A model generated the notes under the pieces. It saw nothing but the letters and a program-made list of their open reading frames with translations, was not told the origin of the DNA and searched no databases. DNA of 29,247 nt from Mesaphorura yosii. Its lineage: Eukaryota > Arthropoda > Collembola > Poduromorpha > Tullbergiidae. Position numbers and translations under genes: made by a program. Positions 18,784 through 28,870 of this stretch are shown here, piece after piece. Within the stretch, counting starts at the first letter, position 1; every line of letters begins with the position of its first letter. Location of the stretch: contig WIXG01000646.1 of NCBI GenBank assembly GCA_009869945.1, forward strand, positions 1-29,247. The letters run 5' to 3'.

Positions 18784-19136
18784 AGGTCACATCATACTTA
18801 CATTACATTTACACAATATACTGGTTTACTTCAAGAAATGCGGAGCAGTGCGGAGGTAAGCTTAGATGGGTATCGGATCCGCGTCCCTTTTGACGGAGCA
18901 CCGAGGTACGTGCTGGTTCTTGTCCAGCTGCCGGCCACTACCGCTGCACCCTTCGCTGGACGTGCAGGACGTCGTACAACCCGTGGGGAGCCGTTATCAA
19001 CTCCTGTGATGGCGCAGACGTTCAGAAATTGCGCGGATATTTTGATTTATTGAAGGGTCAGCTTTAAAGTGCAGAACAGAACTTGCCTTATTTCCCCGTG
19101 TGAATTTAGATTGTAATAATAATTAGTCAATTGTAG
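18784..19136. other. spacer with a GC-rich unassigned stretch
   Basis: Between the stop of the kinase gene and the 3' end of the Reeler-DOMON gene. From 18838 to 19053 the composition is GC-rich and coding-like: plus has 71 open codons and minus is also largely open. I recognise no product and see no convincing splice sites. It may be a remnant exon. Confidence 0.3.
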
Positions 19137-20618
19137 TTAATAAAGAGACACAAACACGACAGACGTGAATAGTAAAAGAAAAGCCAAGGCCCCTGGCTGA
19201 CAGCCCACACCGCCGGCAGTGACAATTCCACGACCGCCGCTCGGAGCGACTTCTTCGGGAGACTTCACAGCAGCTGGTTCAACAACGCCTGTGTACTCCG
19301 CTAGCACCACCGCCTCCTTGCTCACGCCCTTGTCCTTTGCCGGATCCTTGTGGTAGCCCAGTTTCGCGTCTTCCACCGTCACCGACCTCGCGAGAAGCAA
19401 AAAGTACGCCTCCTTCGCGAGGTTAAAGTCTTGCCCAACGGGCTCCTTCACCTTCTGAAGCACGAGCTTCTCAAACTCACAGAACACGAACCCGTCCTGG
19501 TAGTCCCCATACTTCTCCCCTTCGACGAGGTCCTGCTGCTCTGGCTTGAGGATCGCATTCTGCTTTGTCCCGGGCAGGTTGTAGTACGCCTTCGCATGCA
19601 CTTTTCCGTTCTGCAGCACACAGCCAACGACCGAATCCGAGCCCATGTACGGGTCGGAGGAGAATCCGACCGAGACGTGGCCCGTGTTGGAGCCTGCGGT
19701 CGGGAGGCGGCCGCCAACCCAGAATTTCATGTGTTCGGTTTCCGTTCTCGGAAGCCAAGTCACAACCATCTCGCAGGATTTCAACTTCACGCAGCCGGCA
19801 GGGAGCCCGAAACAGCCTTTGCTCACCCCGCAGCCAGTGTATATCCGCTGGGGCAAAGGAGTCGCGATGTGGGCGTCATCAGGCAGCGGTATAACGGGCT
19901 CGAGGTTGAAGCTCGATCGCTTCACGGTGACGACTGGTGAAGGCTCACGAGCCCAGTACGTCGCAAAGTCCTGGACGATCGTCATCCTGCGGGTAGAGGC
20001 GGTAAGATTTGACTCGTTATTTCTGCGGGCGAAAACTCAAATTCAAATTAGGCGCTATCACACTTACAGCAGGACGTAATCCCCATTTTCCGCCCCGACC
20101 GGGCTCCACTCCAGCACGAGCTCCGTTTTTTCGTCCGCATCGCTATGCGTGAGGCCCGAATCGGGCGCATCTCCGCATTTCAGCGCTTTGGCTCCAACTC
20201 CGCCTGGGGGAGCTATTCGCAGTGAGCCAACTGCCCTCTCGAGTGCCTTCTGCGGCCATCTCGACACGGGCGGAGGGCGCCCGAGGTCTCTGACCCCTCC
20301 ACTTCGAATGTCGCCAGCGTCAATTGTCTGGTTTACCGGCTGGGCGATGACCAGAAAGCCTTTGAATCGTGGCGGTGGCAGCGATTGACGGCCTGCCACA
20401 GCGCGATTCGGAGCGATCGTCACTCGCACGGGGTTGTCATCGACCAGCACGAGCTTGTCGACGGTGATAGTGTATGGAAAGGGGCTGGTTTGTGGCTTGG
20501 AGGAGCGATGGCTCGGTTCCAGGCTATAGCACGTCGTTGCGGGTGCGCCGTAAGGGAAAGCCAGGGCCAGGTGAGGTAGGAGACTGATTAGGAACGGTAA
20601 AGAAGTGAAAAAAGACAT
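19137..20618 (-). CDS. Reeler-DOMON domain protein, probably GPI-anchored
   Basis: Two exons, 20618-20068 and 19986-19137 (phase 2, GTAAGT/CCGCAG), encode 466 residues. A signal peptide (about 1-20, ending ALAFPYGAPA) precedes a Reeler domain: GAPATTCYSLEPSHRS, TSPFPYTITV and RFKGFLVIAQ are its landmarks. The second part is a DOMON domain (CEMVVTWLP, KFWVGGRLP, VSVGFSSDPYMGSDSVVGCV, KAYYNLPG), a fold that binds haem or sugars in related proteins. The family includes FRRS1 and insect defence-type Reeler proteins; unlike FRRS1 there is no cytochrome b561 six-helix module. The C-terminus is a Gly/Ser-rich stretch followed by a hydrophobic end (GALAFLLLFTSVVFVSLY) with no cytosolic tail, the layout of a GPI-anchor signal. 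Likely extracellular, membrane-tethered; electron transfer or immune roles are only family-based guesses. Confidence 0.8.
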
Positions 20619-20921
20619 CTTGCGAGGGTGAATTATGAAGATGTACTGATAAGGGTGTGCCTTTAATGTGGGTGATGAGCAGTTTTGTCCTAATTTGGAG
20701 GGTGAATAATTTTTAATGTGGTTTTCCTTCCGATCGAGCCGTAGCCGCGGCGCGGATCATGACGCAGCAGACGCCTGGAGCCGCTTCTTTGTTCCAGTCG
20801 AGAAACGCAGCATTTTTGAATCGCTGATGCGGAGAGGAGAAGAGTTTTCTTTCTGATATACCAAAAGGGGCGTATCGCGTACTTACAAAGTTAACTAAGT
20901 TGCCGATTGATATTAACACCG
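20619..20921. promoter_or_regulatory. divergent promoter region, Reeler-DOMON and CCDC32 genes
   Basis: 303 nt separate two divergent start codons. The stretch 20725-20835 is CpG-rich (GATCGAGCCGTAGCCGCGGC and on) relative to its surroundings, as expected for a housekeeping-type bidirectional promoter or first exon. A short open stretch on plus begins at ATG near 20759 and would be an upstream ORF if transcribed. No TATA box is seen. Confidence 0.35.
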
Positions 20922-21850
20922 ATGGTTATGGACCCATGGTCCTCCGTGCAGGCTCCAGAACCAGAAAGTGATCAGGATCAGAATACATTCCAATTCCAGG
21001 ATCAAGATAAAGCTGCAGCTGCAGCAGTAAATAATAACGGTAAGCAGCAAGCAGCAAACAGCTACGCATGCATTTTGATGAGAGCTGCTAATAGTCTCAT
21101 CTTTCAGGTCATTAGGTCATTAGGTCGAGTTAACCTTGTGAATAACCTGATAAGGACTGAATATTGAGTTCCACGTTTGCGTGTTGGTCATTCTCCAACA
21201 TGGTGCAAGCCGCATAGCATTTCTCAAATCTAATTGTGCTTAATTCCTGCCTGCAGAATTTGAAGACCATTTCACCGACGTCATTTCAACTTCAGACCCA
21301 GCTGTGACAGTCACTAGTGAAGCACAGGCGCCAGCTAAATCAGCAGCATTTGAAAAGCTCCCCGATTCACAAGACTATTTGGCGTCATTGGGTAAGTTTG
21401 TTACTTCTATATTGGCTAGCTAATCGTGAATTCAGTTAATTTTACTCTGCTTTTACAGAGAAGAAACTGAGGGCAGTCCAGTCTGGAACTCGAACCCGAA
21501 ACCAACGCCATAATCAGCCCCAGTCGAGTACACTTATTCAGTCGCTGGAGGAAACGCGAGAATCGTACATGGTCAATCTCTTAGGCAGCACAGGCATAAG
21601 TTCAAGTTCAGAAGGCGTCATAATCGACTCTCAGGACCTGAGTGTTAACCCAATTCTTAAGAAACTTGCGCCAGAGAAGCAGGCGCTGACAACTGAGGAG
21701 CTGCTAGAACTACTCAAAGCGGATCAGTTGAGTTTATTACAACAGGAGGGCGAAGCAGACGCAGAATCAGCAGCTAAACCCCAACCAGCAGCAGCGTCAG
21801 AGCAGCCGAAGGACGAAGAAAGCAACGAAGGCCAGAGCCAATCGTCATAA
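20922..21850 (+). CDS. CCDC32: CCDC32 homologue
   Basis: Three exons, 20922-21039, 21257-21391 and 21459-21850, both introns in phase 1 with GTAAGC/CTGCAG and GTAAGT/TTACAG; 214 residues. The start is the ATG reading MVMDPWSS; a second ATG two codons on is equally possible. The diagnostic core is LPDSQDYLASLEKKLRAVQSG (split across exons 2 and 3), which matches the central motif of vertebrate CCDC32 (DSEVYLASLEKKLRxIKG), preceded by an acidic FEDHFTDV segment like the family's FSDSF region. The C-terminal third is Gln/Glu/Ala-rich and low complexity. In vertebrates CCDC32 acts in assembly of the AP2 clathrin adaptor. Its stop codon TAA shares its last base with the ATG of the next gene, so both may be read from one mRNA. 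Confidence 0.8.
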
Positions 21851-22677
21851 TGGAATTCTGGGGTCCAAAGACATTCTGCCTGGTCACAGGCGCCTCTCGC
21901 GGGATTGGCAAATGCATCGCAGTCGAATTTGCGAAAAAGATTGGAGCCGGGTCCACAATTTTGCTGGTAGCACGCTCAGAAGCGGCGCTGGAGGCGACCA
22001 AGAACGAAATCTTGACAAACAACGCTTCGGCACCGGAAGGAGCCAAGGCGCTACACGTGCGCACCTCCGCACTTGACTTGGGTCGACCAGAAGCCGGAGT
22101 GTACTTCAATCTGATCCAGTCTGCACTTGCGCAGTCCGGCACGACGGCCTCCGACTACGACCGAGTTCTGCTCGTGCACAACGCCGGCTCACTCGGTGAT
22201 ATCACCATCCGAGTGACTCAGATGGACAACGTCGCGGCCCTCCACGACTACTTCGCCTTCAACGTGTTTTCGATGATCGTCCTCACGTCGCAGTTCTTCA
22301 AGATTTTCAACGACCGGAGCCCGAGCAAGCTGCGAAGCGTGGTGCAGATTTCATCAAAGGGGGCCGTGGAGCCGTTCAAGACGTGGGGGCTGTACTGCTC
22401 TGGCAAGGCGGCCCGTGACATGCTCATGAGGAGCATCGCGGAGGAGGAGGAGGGCACAATCTGCACATTCAACTACGCTCCGGGCCCAGTGGACACGGAC
22501 ATTTACACTCAGGCGGCGACGGAGACGGGCGACGAGGCACTGAAGAACGAATTCGCAGACAGCAAGGCGAAGGGCGAGATTCTGACGACCGGACAGACTG
22601 TGAGCAAGTTGGTGCGGCTACTGGCCGAGAAAACCTACACGAAAGGGGAGCACGTGGATTATTACGACGTGGAGTAG
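21850..22677 (+). CDS. SPR: sepiapterin reductase
   Basis: A single uninterrupted exon of 275 codons in a context where other genes have introns. It is a short-chain dehydrogenase: the NADP-binding TGASRGIG motif lies at about residue 13, HNAG at about 100, an active-site Ser in QISSKG at about 165, and YCSGKAARDM supplies the catalytic Tyr and Lys. YCSGKAARDML, NYAPGPVDTD and the C-terminal HVDYYD are signatures of sepiapterin reductase, which makes tetrahydrobiopterin from 6-pyruvoyl-tetrahydropterin in the cytosol; the product is the cofactor of aromatic amino acid hydroxylases and nitric oxide synthase and feeds pteridine pigments. Length fits the family (about 260). The ATG overlaps the CCDC32 stop (TAATG) and has a strong context (A at -3, G at +4). 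AATAAA follows at about 22720. Confidence 0.93.
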   Translation: MEFWGPKTFCLVTGASRGIGKCIAVEFAKKIGAGSTILLVARSEAALEATKNEILTNNASAPEGAKALHVRTSALDLGRPEAGVYFNLIQSALAQSGTTASDYDRVLLVHNAGSLGDITIRVTQMDNVAALHDYFAFNVFSMIVLTSQFFKIFNDRSPSKLRSVVQISSKGAVEPFKTWGLYCSGKAARDMLMRSIAEEEEGTICTFNYAPGPVDTDIYTQAATETGDEALKNEFADSKAKGEILTTGQTVSKLVRLLAEKTYTKGEHVDYYDVE

Positions 22678-22719
22678 AAAAATAGAATGCCAAAATTAAA
22701 TATGGAGCAGGATTGAAAT

Positions 22720-22728
22720 TGAATAAAA
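22720..22728 (+). terminator. polyadenylation signal after sepiapterin reductase
   Basis: GAATAAAAC lies about 45 nt after the SPR stop codon, the usual distance for an AATAAA signal. No comparable signal follows the CCDC32 stop, which agrees with a shared 3' end for both genes. Confidence 0.6.
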
Positions 22729-23110
22729 CGTGGCTGTCTAAGAAAAGAAACCGGACGCAATTTATTTACAGCAGATTAGTACAGTACAGATAAGACAATA
22801 AATTCGTTGTGGCTAATGAGCTGATTAATAAAATCAAATCACAATTGACATCCACACGATTCCACATTCCATTATCCATTCACAACACCAGCAGGCATCA
22901 GCACTCAGCAGCAGTTTCAATTTCACGATCAGGCGGACTCGGACCAGAAGCTGAAGGATCTGACGATCTGAGCTATTCATCTTACCGAAAACCGAAAATA
23001 AGTGTGAGTGTGAGCAAAAGTCGACAACGACAATATACAACTTAAATAACAGTGAGAAGAAGCAGCAGCTTGACAGGTGATTAATTAAGAAAAGAGAGAA
23101 GTTAAGATCT

Positions 23111-26100
23111 TCAATCGGAGTTGCCCCAAAAGTCGACATCCTGCTCTTGCTCCTGCTCTTGCTCCTGCTCCTCCTCAGCCACAGGATCCGGTTCCAGCTC
23201 CGCATTCTTCTTGGCGGTGATCGTGGCCTGGGGCGACGGCGAATGTACAGGTCGATCCTCGGCCTCGTCGTCGATGAACTGAAGTTCCTCAGCAGCGGAA
23301 TCTACGCTCAACAAAACAAACATCATCGAATGCTGATCTTGGCACCGCCAACCCAATTTTGTCAGGAGTAGCGAGCACGAGCATCTGGCCCAAGCCACTT
23401 TATGTGCAAACTGATAGCCGTAGCAGAAGCCAAGAGAGAGCCAACAGCCAAGCGAGGCGAATTCGAATTACGAGACGAGCAGATCTACGAGCTAAGAAAG
23501 ATGAAGAGCACGGCAGACCGAAACGAGATCTATAAAAACTGAAATACTAAAATGTGATCTGCGTAACCTTCAGCAGCAGAAGCAATAACAGAAACGGCTT
23601 AAGCCGTTAGTGGAGATTAGTACGAATACGTCTACAACTATGACTACGAGAAAATAGTATTTGATTTATGCCAGGAGCTGCTGGCGTGCTGGCAGCCTGG
23701 CAAGGCACCGCAGCACGCCCGTCGACTGTCGATTCGTCTGTCTTCGTCGTCATCGCCGTCATCTGGATCGCTCAGCAGGATACAAAATTCATTAAATCTC
23801 TCCACCGACTGACTCTCGACTCGACTGGCAGTCCACGAATAGATTTACGATCGTGTTTTCGGTGATTGTAAACCTCAATACTTCTAATTAGCGAAGCAAA
23901 TGAAGCTGATCTTCGCTGACACGCCTGAAAATACTGAAAATACGGCAGAAAAGTACTGGAAAGTCATCAAAACGTGGTTATTTTTGGCAAAAATGGCTCC
24001 AATTTCGCACAAGCGGTCCAATTCGCAAAAACCTTAGTCTCCGCGTGACAGGAAGCCATCAAAGCGACCAAAGATTGGATTTTCCAGTTTATTTTTAGAG
24101 TTAAAGCCCAAAAACGGAGAACAAATCGACGACGACGGCGGCGGCGGTGGTGGCCAAAAGAGAATTCGCTCCACCTCCGCCTCGCCTCGTCTTTAGTTCG
24201 GTACGGGTTACAGGTTAATTAAATGAAGAATTAAAATGAAGAGAAGTTAAAAGCAGAAGAGATAAAGATTAAAGAGTAAAGATATTGAATTAAAGAATGA
24301 AAATTATAAAGAAGCACGCGGCGCAGTAGCAGCGGCTTAGGCTTAAGCTAAAGCCAAGCCAAAGCGACATTTAACCTTGTGCTTCTTCCTCCAACTCCTC
24401 CTCTTCGTCCCCACCGCCGAAAAAGTCGCTGACCACCTCGCCCGGCTTCACTTTCCCCCCAAGCGCAATCTCAGACGCTTCATCGTCCTCCTCCGCCGTG
24501 GCCTGACCGTTTATCAGCGGTTCAGAGTCTGCTGCCGGAGCGGGCGAGACGGCGTCCTCGACCGGGCCGTTCTGCGCTGGACTCTGCGCAGCGGGAGTGG
24601 AGGGCTCCTCGGTCGCTGATTCTTCGGGAGCCGGTGAAGGCGTGGGGGCCTCGGCAGCGGGCTCGACTGCGGGCTCGACTGCGGGCTCTGGAGTGGCGGC
24701 GACCGGTTCAGGTGTCGGTTCTGGCTCGGGCACCGGCGTCGCTGCAGGCTCTTCGACCGGAGTCTCCACAACAGGCTCTGGTGTAGGCTCCGGCGTGGGC
24801 GTGGGTTCCGGTTCGGCCGGTGCGGGCTCTGGTTCTGGAGTGGGAACAGCAGCAGCCTCGGGCTCTGCCTCGGGCTCTGCCTCGGGCTCCGCTGCCTTGC
24901 TGCTCGGAGCAGCCAGTTTGATCGTTTCCTCTGCCTCAACGGCCTCTTCTGGCACAGGCTCTTCTTTCGCCGCCGCCTTGGGCATCTTGACCACCACATC
25001 CTGTTCAGGTACGTCGTTGACGGCGGCCTCAGTCGCCGGGACCTCGACGACAGACTTACGAGGGCCAGGTAGCGTGACTTCCTGGCGGACCTCCTCTGCC
25101 GGAGTCGGAGATGGTGAAGGCGGAGCGGCAGCAGCGACGGGCTTCTTGTCCTTTTCCTTCTTCAGGCCCTTGCCCGACTTCTTTGCAGCCGGCTCAGGCT
25201 CCGGTGGTGGTGGAGTTGGCTCCTTCGGAGGAGGCGTCGGCTCCTTTGCTGGAGGTGGAGTCGCTTCCTTTGGTGGTGGCGGAGTCGGCTCGCGTGGTGG
25301 TGGGCTCGGCTCCTTTGGCGGAGGCGACGGACTGCGTGCACGGCGCGGTGGTGACGGCGACGCCGGCGGCGAGACTTCGCGGATAGGCGACCGACGCGGC
25401 GTGTACTTTTCATCAGCGAGGGCTCGCTGTACCCATTTTGACTCCTGCAGCAGAGAAATATCAAAAATGCGTGCAGACGCTTTTTTCATAATTTTCATTC
25501 GCTGCAGCGCAGAATGGTCGACGCGATGCATAAAAATGGAAACGTACCCGTTTGACGCGTGGCGTCTCGTCCTGATTGCCAAGGAGTGACTTTTTGCTTT
25601 TGTACAGTGGTTGGTAGACGGCTAGAAGAATCAGATTAGTAGATTAGCATGGCGTGGAGAGTTATTTTCGAAGATGCAGCACAGCAGGTGCTCGACTAAT
25701 GCGAGACTACATATTAAATATAAGACTTCAGAGATGCAGATCTTTCAACACTGCGACTTACGTTTCTGGTATGCCCTTCCCAAATTGGCAGCGATTCGGA
25801 TCGAATTATAAAAAGACCGAAAGTCATTCCTGAGCAGATTATCTTCAGGGTAGTGCGGGTAGAACGTCCGGCGGCGCGCGATGGGTCGACCACCGGCGTA
25901 CGAGATGGAGGCCAGGTTGCCACGCCCGATCCCGCCGAGATATCCTTGCCGCAGAGGCTGCTGATAGCGCGACATGCGGTAAATGTCGTACTGCACCTGA
26001 CTCAGTGGAGCCAGCGCACTGTTGCGCCCCGCGACGAACTGTCGTCGAATATCGCCAATTTCCGCCAGCTCAAAGGCGGAGCGGAGCGGGATGCTGTGCG

Positions 26101-27585
26101 ACGAGAAGAGCGGACCACCGCCGATGCCGAGCGCGAGCCGGTTGAACGCCTGCGAAGCTTCGCGGCGCTCTGTCCGAGCCTCGTACTCGTAGTCGTCGTA
26201 CTCACTGCCGCCGCCAGTGACGTCGCGGATGTAGACGACTTTGCTAATGGGCGCGACGGGGACAGGCCGCGGCGTGTAGCGGACGACGATCCCGTTCGAC
26301 GGGCGGTAGCTGAACACTTCGCTCGTGAACTCGCCAAAGTTGTCGTGCGCTGGTGTGATGGAGCGTGCAGGCGGAGGCACGCTGCTCAATCGAGCGTTGG
26401 CGATCCGCATCGGGCCGACGGATGGAGCACGGCTCAGTGAGCGGGACTGCAATTAAATAAAAAACGAGCCGAGACACGGTCAGAACGCGTGTCATAAGCA
26501 TAACGCAGGAATTATGGCAATGAGTTAATTAAGGCCACGCCCACGCAAGTCAATGCAAGAACGGCATGAAAGGAGCGATAGCAATTTGGGCCCTCCGCCA
26601 AGAACATCAAAGGAGCAGGAAACTTGAGATCAGTCACTGTCAAGTCGATCAAATTTGTCTTGTTTACTTTACGGACGATGGCAAGGCGGGCCGAGGTGCG
26701 AGATTGGCCTCGTTGTCGTCGTACTTTTGGTCTTGACACCAAAAACCCGGCCGGCCTAGAGCAGACGAATTCGATCAAAGTTGACCCCGCAGCCCACCGT
26801 CGCTGCCCTGGCCATAAATAAAGTTGGCTTGGCTTGGCGGCTCCACCGAACTCAAAACATAATGAATTGCCTTTCATTCCCTCATTTGCATTTGCGCAAA
26901 CTGCTGCAAACGCAGAGAATGAGAAGATCCGGCACCGGGTGACGCGAGAGTTTATGTTTACAGATAACAGATAACAAGAAAACAGATTGTACAACGGTGC
27001 ACTCGTACGCTTACGCGGAATTAGGGAAATGCGAAATGTTCATGGCGCGTGTTTACATTAAACAAAATGTGAAAATAAATTGGATCCGAGATTTATGTGA
27101 GCATTGTCGTAGTCTCTCCGAGTCGATTTACATTCACGGATTCTTGGCAGCTGAACGCCCGTTTGCCAATATAAATCTGGAGCAGAGAACGACTGCAGAA
27201 TGGAATTTTGAAATTTTGATCTGACCATCTGACATACGATCAAGCTGGTTAGTAAGTAAAGCGCTAAATACTACGTTAACTAGTTAATTAATGAAATGCT
27301 TAATTAACAGTTGACTGGTTGACTTACCTTTGCGAATCCGGCTGGCACCACAACGACAGAAGCTGCTCGCCTCGGAGCTGCCGCCTGAAAGAATTAAGCA
27401 ATCAGCGAGTTAATCGGTTGAATGAGTCCAATCATTTAAGCAACATCTGGTTCAAATTGGCCTTCGACCTCATCTGAGCCCGCATTCCGATGACTTACCG
27501 GGTTGTAAGCGAACACCTGCGGGTGTCCTGGTCTTGAGTTGGCGTAGACTGAGCGCCTGGTCGAATAATCCATGCTAACCACCAT
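23111..27585 (-). CDS. putative myofibrillar protein with Pro/Glu/Ala-rich tail
   Basis: Exons: 27585-27499, 27384-27328, 26446-25762, 25621-25548 and 25444-24371 (TAA), 658 residues, all phases fitting. The microexon 25621-25548 was needed to keep the frame and encodes VYQPLYKSKKSLLG. An alternative end uses a GTTAAA donor at 24375, one codon before the TAA, to join exon 23301-23111 (phase 1, GCGTAG acceptor), replacing the last residue with 64 acidic ones ending DVDFWGNSD; 720 residues. The N-terminal half is basic and rich in Tyr, Arg, Ser and Pro (MDYSTRRS, VPAGFAK, PVAPISKVVYIRDVTGGG, NDFRSFYNSI); then comes ESKWVQRALADEKY and a long low-complexity tail. No enzyme domain, signal peptide or helix is seen. 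The tone and Pro/Glu/Ala tail suggest a thick-filament protein such as myofilin, but I cannot confirm this. A 5' UTR intron acceptor (CTTTTCAG) lies near 27645. Confidence 0.65.
23301..24370 (-). other. 3' UTR of the short isoform / last intron of the long isoform
   Basis: About 1.07 kb between the two possible ends of the minus-strand gene. It contains AATAAA on minus at about 24094-24089, which could serve the isoform ending at 24371. Purine-rich and low in coding potential; a 16-bp perfect palindrome AACGGCTTAAGCCGTT lies at 23593-23608. No separate gene seen. Confidence 0.4.
24590..24910 (-). repeat. coding low-complexity Glu-Pro/Thr-Pro repeat
   Basis: Inside the tail exon, imperfect tandem units such as EAEP, EPEPTP, PEPT and VEPA repeat for about 100 codons. 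Strongly acidic, probably unstructured. The repeat creates a 330-codon Gly/Ser frame on the opposite strand that is not a gene. Confidence 0.8.
25190..25333 (-). repeat. coding tandem repeat, K/R-E-P-T-P-P-P units
   Basis: About six imperfect copies of an 8-9 residue unit (PPPKEPSPPPREPTPPPP and so on) in the tail exon. Proline-rich units of this kind form extended linkers and, in muscle proteins, can bind SH3 domains or act as spacers. Confidence 0.8.
26447..27327 (-). other. large second intron of the putative muscle gene
   Basis: About 880 nt between exon 2 (GTAAGT donor) and exon 3 (TTTAATTGCAG acceptor). It holds a 160-codon minus-strand open frame (26994-26512) with no recognisable domain and no conserved-looking composition, which I treat as chance. 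A long first or second intron may hold regulatory elements. Confidence 0.5.
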
Positions 27586-28870
27586 CTTGGCCTCTGATCG
27601 TGTGGTCACTGGTCAGTGATCGACTGATTACTGAGGAGGATTGACTGAAAAGATTGAAACGGTTCTAAACCGCTAATTTCAAGACTGGACGCACTGATAA
27701 CACTTCACTACACTCCACTGGCGGGGCGAAGAGAGCTGGCGGAGCAGTCTGCAGTCGGTCGGTCTTGCCAACTCGGATTCGCGTACACAACTGTGCAGAC
27801 TCCGAAGATCCGTGAAGAGTGAAAATGAAGATGAAAGTCGTCTTCTTTTTTGGATCTCGCTTCCAGCTTCCGCACGTCGACCAGATTCACACAGACTCCT
27901 CCAACTACGAATAACGTACCAATGCATGGCACGGCACGCACGCAAGGAATTCGTGTAATCAGTGCTCTGCTCTGCTCGGCTCTGGCCTGCCTGCCGTGCT
28001 ATTTTTAATCATTTGCAATTTCTTGGCATGTGCTCAGGTTTCAAATTGAAGTTTTGCATTTGATGATGTACATGCATTCCAAAATTACGGGCGGCACGGC
28101 TCGACGAGGACCAAAATTACGACTACTACGAGGCCGCGAGGCCGAGAAGTGAGAGTGTGTGGGTCGGTTTGGCGTGGAACGGCTACCGCATTGGAGATAA
28201 TTTACGTCCACGCGGTGCGGTCTCTTGAAAGAAATCAATGAAAGACGATGCTCAATGTAAATCTGCGAATCTGCACATAAATGCCAAGTCAGCCAAAGCC
28301 ATGCAAACACTGGTTCATTGTCAAGATCCACGGGTTCTAAAAGTCAAAGCCAAAATCAGTGCCAAGACGGACATTAATTACTTATTACGTAAAGCGATTG
28401 CTGTGATTGGCACTTGCTTCAGCTTTTGTTTACATTTCCGAGGCAGGATTCAGAATTCAGGCTTTTCAGGTTCCTGTACTGCTGCTGCTGTGAATGAAAT
28501 CCGACTGACATGTTGACGCTGCGCTGTGACAGTGACGTTACGCGCTCGATGATGTGATCTGTTGAATGACGCAATATAAATATGACTGCAAAATAAATCG
28601 TAAATCGTGAATCCTAAGTTTCCTGCAGCAAAAACAAAAGCAAAAGCCATTAGAATCGACGTCAGGCATCATCACTTTTCTGGACTTTGTCACATCATGA
28701 ATCACGAATCACGCATCAAGCCGTTTACAGTTTGAGAAAAAAATACTCGAGGCTCATCAATTCCGATGCTGCTCACTGCACACCCACATTTTGAATCTGC
28801 CCTCATGGGTTCACTGTTTACTTGCCATGGACTCAGCATTCGCCACAGTCCATGACAAGCAGCGAAATTA
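27586..28870. other. upstream region, no gene recognised
   Basis: From the start codon of the minus-strand gene to the right arm of the inverted repeat. The first 60 nt or so are 5' UTR with a likely splice acceptor (AATCTTTTCAG on minus), so a non-coding first exon and promoter probably lie further right. Open stretches here are short and unlike proteins. No RNA gene or transposon is visible. Confidence 0.4.

Noticed and set aside
23593..23608. Perfect palindrome AACGGCTTAAGCCGTT
   Set aside because: A single 16-bp palindrome in non-coding sequence with no partner site; not enough to call an operator or element.
24597..25589. 330-codon plus-strand Gly/Ser/Ala-rich frame resembling a glycine-rich protein
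   Set aside because: It is the complement of the Pro/Glu/Ala repeat exon, whose splice borders and phase fit a minus-strand gene; repeats keep the other strand open.
26512..26994. 160-codon minus-strand open frame
   Set aside because: Lies wholly inside an intron with good borders, has no domain, no signal peptide and irregular composition.
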